Positions 1 through 4,865 of a stretch of DNA of 6,063 nucleotides are shown here, in pieces. The stretch comes from Acidimicrobiaceae bacterium (GTDB taxonomy: Bacteria; Actinomycetota; Acidimicrobiia; Acidimicrobiales; Palsa-688), in contig JAUTXM010000008.1 of NCBI GenBank assembly GCA_030838025.1, positions 1-6,063 on the forward strand. Reading direction: 5' to 3'. The notes under the pieces are model-generated. The model did not search any database and was not told the origin of the DNA. It saw only the letters and a list, made by a program, of their open reading frames with translations. The position numbers and the translations under genes are program-made. Positions within the stretch are counted from its first letter, which is position 1. Each line of letters begins with the position of its first letter.

Positions 1-187
1 CGGTGCGGCGGTCAGGCTGACTGCGGCACACAACACGATCCGCTGAGGGCTGCTGCCGTCAGGCCCTGACCCGGTTCACGGTGCGTCGTTGCGCAGGACC
101 CGACCGTCGCACCGAGCATCGGACTGCTGCACGCATGGTACCGGGCGGGAGGGCTGACGCGGGCGGTAGCGTGACAGCCCGACACCT
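1..187. other. Leading intergenic stretch, no supported gene
   Basis: I see no recognisable gene here. One plus-strand frame is open from the left edge to a TGA at 44-46 and another to a TGA at 67-69. Either could be the last codons of a gene lying outside the window, but 14-22 codons cannot show it. On the minus strand a short open frame with GTG/TTG starts near 31-36 runs off the left edge, also without recognisable content or a ribosome binding site. The right part (about 120-187) is presumably the upstream region of the tRNA-Ser gene. Confidence 0.4.
167..172 (+). promoter_or_regulatory. Possible -10 element of tRNA-Ser(GGA)
   Basis: TAGCGT fits the actinobacterial TAnnnT -10 pattern and lies 15 nt before the first base of the tRNA, which would give a leader of about 8 nt. 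No good TTGnnn -35 is visible at the right distance. The support is that the second tRNA-Ser in this window has a TAnnnT hexamer at almost the same distance (14 nt). Six-base matches of this kind are common by chance. Confidence 0.3.
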
Positions 188-272
188 GGAGGGGTGCGAG
201 AGCGGCCGAATCGGCACGATTGGAAATCGTGTGTGGGGCAACCCACCGTGGGTTCAAATCCCACCCTCTCCG
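188..272 (+). tRNA. tRNA-Ser(GGA)
   Basis: A complete class II cloverleaf. The acceptor stem GGAGGGG (188-194) pairs with CCTCTCC (265-271) with one G-T pair. The anticodon stem CACGA/TCGTG (215-219/227-231) encloses loop TTGGAAA with anticodon GGA at 222-224, which reads serine UCC/UCU codons. The long variable arm GTGGG-GCAA-CCCAC (233-246) is diagnostic of the Ser/Leu class, and the T arm GTGGG-TTCAAAT-CCCAC spans 248-264. The discriminator base is G272, as expected for serine. The bases after it are CCG, so the 3' CCA is not encoded and must be added by nucleotidyltransferase. The converging Lsr2-like gene ends only 32 nt away, with no clear terminator between them. Confidence 0.96.
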
Positions 273-304
273 CCGAGGACCGGACCCACCCACATGCAGC
301 TGCG

Positions 305-841
305 CTACTCGGCGGCTGCCTTCGCGGCCTTGGTCGCCTTCGCAGCCGCGCGTGCCTTGCGAGGACCCCGCTTGCGTGGGGGCGTGGCCTCCGGGTCAGG
401 TGTGGACGCGGTGGGACCGTGGGCTGCGTCAAATGCCGCCAACAAGGCGCCGGGAATCCGACCGCGCTCATTTATCTTGTGCCCGTTGTCGCGAGCCCAC
501 GCACGAACAGCGCTCAGATCGCCTCGCTTGGGCGCAGTGCCCGACGTCGATTTCGTCGCGGTGGCGCGACTTCCCCGCGGCGCCCGGGGCGCCGCGACCG
601 ACGCTGAGGCGGCAGCACGACGACCGCGACGGCCGGCGTCTCGATGACCGGCATCGACGAATCCCTTTAGCTGAGACAGGACATCGGCCAACGCCGAACC
701 GTGCTTGGCACAAACATCGAGAGAATAGTCGGTGCCTTCCCAGCTGACCTTACGCGTTGCGCTGTCCGCATCTGAGTCGGCGATGGGGTCCCCGCAGACA
801 TCACAGGTGTAGCTGTAGCTCACGACTTGGCGTTTGGCCAT
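305..841 (-). CDS. Lsr2-like nucleoid-associated protein with CxxC/CxxH N-domain and basic tail
   Basis: A 178-aa protein, against about 110 aa for classical Lsr2, the actinobacterial H-NS analogue that bridges and silences AT-rich DNA. Residues 29-69 line up with the Lsr2 dimerisation domain: WEGTDYSLDV matches the family's LDGVTYEIDL strand, and the LSQLKGFVDAGHR segment matches its helix. Residues 106-141 match the C-terminal DNA-binding domain, including the AT-hook-like RGR core (126-128) followed by IP. Unlike classical Lsr2 it carries C13-x-x-C16 and C44-x-x-H47, a plausible zinc site across the N-domain. It also has a Lys/Arg/Ala/Pro tail (about 154-178, nine basic residues) resembling histone H1 tails, and a basic linker at 70-105. 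The ATG at 841 is supported by AAAGGAG upstream. The gene diverges from the hydrolase gene and converges on tRNA-Ser(GGA). Family membership is well supported; zinc binding and target range are inferred. Confidence 0.9.
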   Translation of the reverse strand: MAKRQVVSYSYTCDVCGDPIADSDADSATRKVSWEGTDYSLDVCAKHGSALADVLSQLKGFVDAGHRDAGRRGRRAAASASVAAPRAPRGSRATATKSTSGTAPKRGDLSAVRAWARDNGHKINERGRIPGALLAAFDAAHGPTASTPDPEATPPRKRGPRKARAAAKATKAAKAAAE

Positions 842-845
842 TGAA

Positions 846-852
846 CTCCTTT
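846..852 (-). promoter_or_regulatory. Ribosome binding site of the Lsr2-like gene
   Basis: Read on the minus strand, AAAGGAG lies 4 nt before the ATG at 841. It is a strong Shine-Dalgarno match and settles the start codon. Most other genes in this window lack a comparable site. Confidence 0.75.
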
Positions 853-1149
853 ACGTGACAAGACGATACGGGCCACACAATAGGACATCGGAGAGACTAT
901 TTGCACTTCCGGGAAAACAGTATCGCTCATTTCGCGCCGGGTTTGGGGATATACGTTGTACGTTCAGACGGAAACGCCTTCCGTGCGCGCCTTGAATGCC
1001 GAGTTGCCAGATCGGGTATTGCGGACTCGATAACCGCTCATTCGGCTGCCGAAAGGAGTTCGACTGCTCCGAAGTGAGAGCCGCACGTGCGAGCGAAATC
1101 CGGTCGATATGCTCGACGTCGTCGATGACGCGATCGTTCAGACGAAACC
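853..1149. promoter_or_regulatory. AT-rich divergent regulatory region
   Basis: No gene was found in these roughly 300 bases. By hand count 841-900 is 47% GC and 901-960 is 50%, against a window that looks well above 60%; the value rises to 58% over 961-1020. The region separates the Lsr2-like gene (-) from the hydrolase gene (+), so it must hold both promoters. Candidate minus-strand -10 elements are TATTGT (complement of 877-882) and TATCGT (complement of 863-868). Also seen are the palindrome TTCCGGGAA (907-915), a near-direct repeat TACGTTG/TACGTTC (952-965), and a 6-bp stem ACGGAA-N5-TTCCGT (968-984). An open plus-strand frame entering from about 996 is not recognisable and runs out of frame through the hydrolase gene. 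Confidence 0.45.
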
Positions 1150-1167
1150 TTGTACCGTTGCCGGGCT

Positions 1168-2028
1168 GTGGCCAAGCTCACCCGAAGGCAGATGCTGATT
1201 GGAATCGGTGCCGGTACCGGCGCCGTTGTGGCGGTCGGCGCGGGCGCGCTGGGTGCAATCGGCGGCCCCCGGCGCGATCAACTCCTACACAGCGTTGGGC
1301 TGGAAGGAAGCCCGGACCACAATGTCGCACCTTCAGGGGTCACCGTCATCAATGGCCAATTCGCCAGTACGCACATGGGGCGAACAGTCGGCTGGTCCCT
1401 CGCCACCCCGAGCCAGCCGCCACGAGCCGTGATCTTTTGCCTACACGGTCGAGGCGAGGATCACCATTTCGCGTTCGACCAGATACATCTCCCCGACGTG
1501 GTCGAGTCGGTCAAGGCACCGTTGGCGGTCGCTGCGGTTGACGGCGGCCCTGATTCGTACTGGCACGCCCGGGTCGATGGTACCGACGCCCTCTCGATGT
1601 TGTTGGAAGAGTTCATCCCCCTTGTCGAGCAGCACACTGCGACAACTCGGCGGGCGCTGATCGGGTGGTCGATGGGCGGGTACGGATCACTATTGGCGGC
1701 CGAGCGCGCAACGGCCCGTTTCTTCGCCGTCGCCGCGGCCAGTCCGGCGCTATGGACCAGCCCTGGGCAAACAGCGCCCGGTGCATTTGACGGGCCTACG
1801 GACTACCACCGTTTCGATGTCTTCGCCGAGCAAAGGCGACTGACCGGCCTCACCGTTCGCGTCGACTGCGGCACGGGCGACCCCTTCTATCAAGCCACTC
1901 GGCGCTTCGTGTCCGGATTGCCGGCCGGGTATCAGGGATCGTTCGGCCGGGGATTTCACGACTCGGCCTACTGGCGTAGCGTGGCGCCCGCCCAGGTGAC
2001 CACGGTCGCTCAAGCCCTGGCCCACTGA
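1168..2028 (+). CDS. Tat-exported alpha/beta-hydrolase (putative esterase)
   Basis: About 286 aa from GTG 1168. The N-terminus (VAKLTRRQMLIG, then a Gly/Ala-rich hydrophobic stretch) is a twin-arginine signal, so export in folded form and possible retention by the signal anchor are likely. The mature part is an alpha/beta-hydrolase. FCLHGRG is the oxyanion-hole strand and turn. The nucleophile elbow is GWSMGGYG with Ser168. Asp238 in GTGDPF and His264 in GFHDS complete a credible Ser-Asp-His triad. The layout resembles the esterase D/antigen 85-like group; the substrate cannot be read from the sequence. Start choice: the frame opens after a TGA at 1126-1128 and offers TTG 1150, GTG 1168 and ATG 1192, none with a clear Shine-Dalgarno. 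I prefer GTG 1168 because it gives a normal short Tat n-region; TTG 1150 would add six residues. TACCGT at 1153-1158 could be a -10 for a leaderless or near-leaderless message. GC content is lower than in the genes to the right. Confidence 0.85.
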   Translation: MAKLTRRQMLIGIGAGTGAVVAVGAGALGAIGGPRRDQLLHSVGLEGSPDHNVAPSGVTVINGQFASTHMGRTVGWSLATPSQPPRAVIFCLHGRGEDHHFAFDQIHLPDVVESVKAPLAVAAVDGGPDSYWHARVDGTDALSMLLEEFIPLVEQHTATTRRALIGWSMGGYGSLLAAERATARFFAVAAASPALWTSPGQTAPGAFDGPTDYHRFDVFAEQRRLTGLTVRVDCGTGDPFYQATRRFVSGLPAGYQGSFGRGFHDSAYWRSVAPAQVTTVAQALAH

Positions 2029-2095
2029 TGGCGATCCCCACGAGGGGTACCCCGCAAACCGCCGCCATGGCGCCATGATGACAAGCACGTGCAAT
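2029..2095. promoter_or_regulatory. Palindrome-rich spacer upstream of the DUF1003 gene
   Basis: This short spacer holds three perfect palindromes: GGGGTACCCC (2044-2053), CGCCATGGCG (2063-2072) and GCACGTGC (2085-2092), the last just before the ribosome binding site. A small CCCC-ACGA-GGGG hairpin (2036-2047) overlaps the first. They may be operators or attenuating structure for the DUF1003-tadA unit, or partly a weak terminator for the hydrolase gene. No bound factor can be named. Confidence 0.35.
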
Positions 2096-2103
2096 GAAGG
2101 GAG
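2096..2103 (+). promoter_or_regulatory. Ribosome binding site deciding the DUF1003 start
   Basis: GAAGGGAG lies 7 nt before ATG 2111. It selects this start over the in-frame ATGs at 2075 and 2078, which have no such site and would add 11-12 uncharged residues. Confidence 0.75.
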
Positions 2104-2110
2104 CGCTTCG

Positions 2111-2566
2111 ATGACTCTGCCCAGCCTGTGGCACCGCCATCCAGGGGTGCGGTCAGGCGACCAACTGACCGTGGGCGAGCGGGCCGCCGACAAGGTTCGC
2201 AACGGAATGGGCTCCTGGCCATTCGTCATCATCTTCCTCGGCACCATGGCGGTGTGGGCGATCGTCAACAGCCTCTTCTACCTGGGTGGGGCCCACGGCA
2301 AGCATGGCTTCGACCCCTACCCCTACATCCTCTTGAACTTGATGCTCTCGATGGTCGCAGGACTGCAAGGGGCCATCTTGCTCATTGCGGCCAAGCGGGC
2401 CGACCAGATCTCCTCGGAGCTGGCCGTCCACACCTACAAGAACACCGAGGGCATCCAGGATCTGCTGAAGCAGAACACCGACCTGACCAAGGCGGTCGAA
2501 AACCTGACGACCGAGATCTACAACCGGGTGTGCCCGCCACCCGAGGTCACCGAGATCTCCCTCTGA
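2111..2566 (+). CDS. DUF1003 family membrane protein
   Basis: A 151-aa protein of the DUF1003 family, whose molecular function is not established. The typical order is present. A soluble N-terminus with GERAADKVRNGMGSW leads into transmembrane segment 1 (about 36-56). The family hallmark FDPYPYILLNLMLS (68-80) leads into transmembrane segment 2 (about 72-93). A cytoplasmic tail (about 95-140) follows with heptad-like hydrophobic spacing, consistent with a short coiled coil and oligomerisation. The cytoplasmic side of the tail is inferred. The start is fixed by the GAAGGGAG site. tadA begins 10 nt after the stop, so the two are probably cotranscribed; this says little about function because tadA is a housekeeping gene. 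Confidence 0.88.
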   Translation: MTLPSLWHRHPGVRSGDQLTVGERAADKVRNGMGSWPFVIIFLGTMAVWAIVNSLFYLGGAHGKHGFDPYPYILLNLMLSMVAGLQGAILLIAAKRADQISSELAVHTYKNTEGIQDLLKQNTDLTKAVENLTTEIYNRVCPPPEVTEISL

Positions 2567-2576
2567 GCGCCGCAGC

Positions 2577-3035
2577 ATGACTGACGACGAAGCCATGGCG
2601 CTGGCGCTCGAGGAAGCGGGCCGAGCCGCCGACCTCGGCGAGGTGCCCGTCGGCGCGGTGGTCGTGCTCGACGGCGCGGTGGTGGCCCGAGCGCACAACG
2701 AGCGCGAGGTGCGCCACGACCCGACCGCCCACGCCGAGATGCTGGCCCTGCGGGCGGCCGCGGCCGCCGTCGGTGGTTGGCGGCTGTCGGGCGCAACCAT
2801 GGTCGTCACCCTGGAGCCGTGCCCCATGTGCGCCGGTGCCCTGGTCGCGGCGCGTGTCGGGCGGCTGGTGTTCGGGGCCACCGATCCCAAGGCGGGCGCC
2901 TGCGGCTCGCTCTACAACCTGTGCGCCGATCCACGCCTCAACCACGAGCTCCCGATCGTGCGAGGGATCCTCGCCGAGCCCTCGGCCCAGCTGCTCGAGG
3001 CGTTCTTCGCCGAACGGCGATGCGTCTCGGAGTAA
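2577..3035 (+). CDS. tadA: tRNA-specific adenosine(34) deaminase TadA
   Basis: A 152-aa protein of normal length for the family. TadA deaminates A34 of tRNA-Arg(ACG) to inosine so that one tRNA reads CGU, CGC and CGA; it acts in the cytoplasm as a homodimer. The zinc-dependent deaminase signature is complete: His52 and catalytic Glu54 in TAHAEM (50-55), Cys82 and Cys85 in PCPMCAGA (81-88). GEVPVGAVVV (21-30) and the LYNLCADPRLNH segment (112-123) are also characteristic and separate it from cytidine and guanine deaminases. Start ATG 2577 follows the DUF1003 stop by 10 nt with only a weak ribosome binding site, consistent with translation following from the upstream gene. tRNA-Ser(CGA) begins 17 nt after the stop. 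That tRNA is not a TadA substrate, so the adjacency is positional. Confidence 0.97.
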   Translation: MTDDEAMALALEEAGRAADLGEVPVGAVVVLDGAVVARAHNEREVRHDPTAHAEMLALRAAAAAVGGWRLSGATMVVTLEPCPMCAGALVAARVGRLVFGATDPKAGACGSLYNLCADPRLNHELPIVRGILAEPSAQLLEAFFAERRCVSE

Positions 3036-3038
3036 CCT
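3033..3038 (+). promoter_or_regulatory. Possible -10 element of tRNA-Ser(CGA)
   Basis: TAACCT fits TAnnnT and lies 14 nt before the tRNA. Its first three bases are the tadA stop codon. The distance closely matches the hexamer before tRNA-Ser(GGA). Readthrough from tadA remains possible, and no convincing -35 is seen. Confidence 0.3.
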
Positions 3039-3052
3039 GGTCGAGCCGTCAA

Positions 3053-3141
3053 GGAGGGATGCGAGAGCGGCCGAATCGGACGGTCTCGAAAACCGTTGTG
3101 GGCTTTGCCCACCGTGGGTTCAAATCCCACTCCCTCCGCCA
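3053..3141 (+). tRNA. tRNA-Ser(CGA)
   Basis: A complete class II cloverleaf. The acceptor stem GGAGGGA (3053-3059) pairs perfectly with TCCCTCC (3131-3137). The anticodon stem ACGGT/ACCGT encloses CTCGAAA with anticodon CGA at 3087-3089, which reads serine UCG. The variable arm is GTGGGC-TTT-GCCCAC (3098-3112) and the T arm GTGGG-TTCAAAT-CCCAC (3114-3130). The discriminator is G3138, and CCA (3139-3141) is encoded, unlike in the other serine tRNA here. The D arm and T arm are the same as in tRNA-Ser(GGA); differences are confined to the acceptor, anticodon and variable arms. Confidence 0.97.
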
Positions 3142-3181
3142 AGAACAATCGCTCGGCCGGAGGTTTCCCAGTTCCCGCAGG

Positions 3182-3259
3182 CGGTCTCTTCGGGGGGAGC
3201 CGGAGTACAAAGTGTCGTGGGGACGACAGTTTGTACTCCGGCCTCCCCCTGTTCGACCG
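3182..3259. terminator. Long hairpin, probable bidirectional terminator
   Basis: A near-perfect inverted repeat. TGTCGT/ACGACA (3213-3218/3223-3228) closes a GGGG tetraloop. After one G-G mismatch comes a perfect 12-bp stem CCGGAGTACAAA/TTTGTACTCCGG (3200-3211/3230-3241). After one bulged C come seven further pairs of GGGGGAG with CTCCCCC (3193-3199/3243-3249). An internal loop then leads to CGGTC/GACCG (3182-3186/3255-3259). It lies between the end of tRNA-Ser(CGA) and the convergent azlD stop, the expected place for a shared terminator. There is no T-tract on either side, so it is not a classical intrinsic terminator. The stem is longer than termination needs, so a small mobile or REP-type element or a structured RNA is an alternative. 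Confidence 0.5.
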
Positions 3260-3278
3260 ATCCTCGTCCGTCTATCGG

Positions 3279-3584
3279 CTAGTGAATAAGGCGGACCGCC
3301 GCGGTGGTCGCGGCCGCCGAGGCCACCACGAGGAGAAACGGGGCGCGGAGCAGTTGGGCCGTGGCCGCAGCCGCCAAGCCCGCGGCGCGGGCGTCGACCA
3401 TGACGTGGCGGCCGGTCGAAAACGTCTGCGTGACGGCAAGTGTTGCGAGGAGCGCAACGGGCAGCAGGGTGGAGATGCGCGCCAGACGACGGTCGTCGAG
3501 CAGTTCCCGGGGTACCGAGAGCCCGGCCAGCTTGAGTAGGTAACACCCGAGGGAAGCACCGATGACCGCCGCCCACACGGTCAC
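3279..3584 (-). CDS. azlD: AzlD family small subunit of branched-chain amino acid exporter
   Basis: A 101-aa protein of typical AzlD size with about four hydrophobic segments (roughly 3-20, 38-54, 62-79 and 80-99). AzlD is the small integral-membrane partner of AzlC; family pairs (AzlCD, BrnFE) export branched-chain amino acids and sometimes methionine. LARISTLLPVALLATLAV (34-51) matches the family's conserved centre. GTG 3584 is chosen because its GTGA overlaps the azlC stop by four bases, a standard translational-coupling arrangement, with AAGG just upstream. The frame is open much further upstream, but that extension overlaps azlC and is Pro/Gly/Arg-rich shadow sequence. Identification rests on context with azlC as much as on its own sequence. 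Confidence 0.88.
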   Translation of the reverse strand: MTVWAAVIGASLGCYLLKLAGLSVPRELLDDRRLARISTLLPVALLATLAVTQTFSTGRHVMVDARAAGLAAAATAQLLRAPFLLVVASAAATTAAVRLIH

Positions 3585-4264
3585 CCTTTTCCCCGACCTT
3601 CCAGCCGTAGGGCGGCCACGACCGTCACGAACGCGGCCAGCAGGACCGGGACCCCCGCGGGCACCAACGGCACCGAGGCCAGGGCCACCAGCGCCGCCCC
3701 CAGTGACACGGCCCACAGGTGGCGTCGCGTCATTCGAGGCGCCAGGAGGGCGAGAAAGGCAGCCGGGGCAGCGGCATCGAGTCCCAGTGTCTTGGGGTCG
3801 GGTATGGACTGGGCGCCGACCGCCCCGAGGATGGTGCCCAGGTTCCAGAGCGTGAACACCGACACGGCCGTGGCCCAAAACGCCAGCCGGGCGGCAGCGT
3901 CGGAGTCGGCGGCCACCGCCATCGCCGTGGTCTCGTCGATCACGAACTGGGCGCCCAACCCGCGGCGCCGGCCTGGGCCGCCGATGACTCGGGAGAGGCG
4001 CAGGCCGTAGAACGCGTTCCGGGTCCCGAGCAGGACGGCCGTGGCCGCCCCGGCGATGGGGCTGCCGCCGCCCCCGATGAGCGACACCATGGCGAACTGT
4101 GACGCACCCGTGAACATGAGCAGCGACAGCGCGGAGGTCTGGAGCAGTGACAGCCCGCCGGTGACCGAGATGGCGCCGAAGGACACGCCATAGGCGCCCG
4201 TGGCCACACCGATGCCGATGGCGTCACGGAGGATGGATCGGCGGATGGGGTCACCGAGCGACAC
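3581..4264 (-). CDS. azlC: AzlC family large subunit of branched-chain amino acid exporter
   Basis: A 227-aa polytopic membrane protein, normal length for AzlC (LIV-E family). Motifs in order: FTGASQFA (51-58), TRNAFYGLRLS (81-91), VIDETTAMA (108-116), and GLDAAAPAAFLALLAP (161-176) near the start of the C-terminal half. Hydrophobic segments alternate with short loops throughout. With AzlD it should form a proton-coupled exporter of leucine, isoleucine, valine or analogues; the exact substrate is not readable from sequence. GTG 4264 lacks a clear Shine-Dalgarno. TAGCCT (minus strand, complement of 4272-4277) lies 7 nt upstream and could be a -10 giving a leaderless mRNA. No Lrp-type regulator gene is adjacent. 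The gene diverges from the ECF sigma gene across a 73-76 bp spacer. Confidence 0.93.
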   Translation of the reverse strand: MSLGDPIRRSILRDAIGIGVATGAYGVSFGAISVTGGLSLLQTSALSLLMFTGASQFAMVSLIGGGGSPIAGAATAVLLGTRNAFYGLRLSRVIGGPGRRRGLGAQFVIDETTAMAVAADSDAAARLAFWATAVSVFTLWNLGTILGAVGAQSIPDPKTLGLDAAAPAAFLALLAPRMTRRHLWAVSLGAALVALASVPLVPAGVPVLLAAFVTVVAALRLEGRGKG

Positions 4265-4340
4265 CCGGCTCAGGCTAGGTTTCGTGCCGTTTCTGGTACC
4301 AGGTGTCGCGGAACGAGGGGACTGCGCCGTTTAGTGAGTG
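4265..4340. promoter_or_regulatory. Divergent promoter region, azlC / ECF sigma
   Basis: A compact spacer that must carry both promoters. For the sigma gene, GGAAC (4310-4314) resembles an ECF -35 and CGTT (4328-4331) an ECF -10. The gap between them is 13 nt, slightly short of the usual 15-17, which weakens the match. The implied transcription start falls near the GTG/ATG at 4338-4343, so the message would be leaderless, in line with the absence of a Shine-Dalgarno. For azlC, TAGCCT on the minus strand ends 7 nt before its GTG. The perfect palindrome CTGGTACCAG (4293-4302) lies near the middle and could be an operator. Confidence 0.4.
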
Positions 4341-4865
4341 ATGGCACGGGCCGAGCGCAACGATGAGGTCGGGTTTGGGCCGACCGACGATTCGTTCGAG
4401 GCGGCCTACCGCCAGTTGTTCACCCGGGCGGCCAAGGTGGCCTATCGCCTGCTCGGCAACCCGGCCGCGGCCGAGGACGTGGCGGCCGAGGCCATGGCAC
4501 GGGCGTACGCCCACTGGCCCAAGATCCAGTCGCTCCCCTACCGGGACGGCTGGGTGTTGCGCGTCGCCTCGAACTTGGCCATCGACGCCAGCCGCCGTCG
4601 GGTACCCGCCCTCACCGCCCAGGACCCGCTCGACGGCACCGAGGCGGCGACGCTTCGCATGGCCCTGATCGGGGCGTTGCAGTCGCTGCCCCGGCGCCAA
4701 CGCCAAGCGGTGGTGCTGCGATATCTGAGCGGGTTGCGCGAGGACGAGGTGGCGGTGGCCCTCGGGGTGTCAGCGGGGACGGCGAGCACGCACCTGCGCC
4801 GGGGCCTCGACGGGTTGCGCATCCGGCTGGGGAAGGATTTCCGAGAGGACGCACTGGTGATATGA
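4341..4865 (+). CDS. ECF (SigE-type) RNA polymerase sigma factor
   Basis: A 174-aa group IV sigma factor with only regions 2 and 4. Sigma-2 (about 19-88) includes AAAEDVAAEAMARAYAHW (42-59) for core binding and -10 recognition, then the WVLRVASNLAIDASRRR segment (71-87). Sigma-4 (about 104-161) includes LPRRQRQAVVLRYLSGL and the -35-reading helix-turn-helix of VAVALGVSAGTASTHLRRGL (136-155). The overall pattern resembles actinobacterial SigE-type ECF proteins; the exact ECF group cannot be assigned by eye. Start: GTG 4338 and ATG 4341 are adjacent in frame and neither has a Shine-Dalgarno; I take ATG. The stop overlaps the next start as ATGA, so the membrane protein downstream is translationally coupled and is the likely regulator or sensor of this sigma. 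A GGAAC/CGTT pair upstream suggests possible autoregulation. Confidence 0.93.
   Translation: MARAERNDEVGFGPTDDSFEAAYRQLFTRAAKVAYRLLGNPAAAEDVAAEAMARAYAHWPKIQSLPYRDGWVLRVASNLAIDASRRRVPALTAQDPLDGTEAATLRMALIGALQSLPRRQRQAVVLRYLSGLREDEVAVALGVSAGTASTHLRRGLDGLRIRLGKDFREDALVI

Noticed and set aside
12..293. Minus-strand open frame across tRNA-Ser(GGA) encoding a GWDLNPRW-type peptide
   Set aside because: This is the well-known spurious peptide produced by reading the antisense of a serine tRNA; the tRNA itself is certain.
81..747. Three overlapping plus-strand open frames of 137-188 codons
   Set aside because: They run through tRNA-Ser(GGA) and antisense to the Lsr2-like gene, are Arg/Pro-rich, and show no family features; open frames like this are expected in GC-rich DNA.
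996..1541. 181-codon plus-strand open frame starting in the AT-rich spacer
   Set aside because: It passes out of frame through the hydrolase gene, which has clear catalytic motifs; the composition is Arg/Pro/Ser shadow-like.
2075..2110. 12-residue N-terminal extension of the DUF1003 protein
   Set aside because: GAAGGGAG lies inside it and is ideally spaced for ATG 2111, so translation should start there.
2153..2890. 245-codon minus-strand open frame opposite DUF1003 and tadA
   Set aside because: Both plus-strand genes are strongly identified, and the antisense product is low-complexity Ala/Arg/Gly/Ser.
3049..3576. Minus-strand open frame across tRNA-Ser(CGA) with the WDLNPRW peptide
   Set aside because: Antisense shadow of the tRNA; it also overlaps the hairpin and azlD in another frame.
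3585..3878. Upstream extension of azlD to 199 aa
   Set aside because: The added residues are Pro/Gly/Arg-rich shadow of azlC, and the GTGA overlap at 3581-3584 gives a far better start.
4259..4308. CGACACC...GGTGTCG inverted repeat flanking the azlC/sigma spacer
   Set aside because: A 7-bp match 36 nt apart, with one arm inside azlC coding sequence; likely chance.
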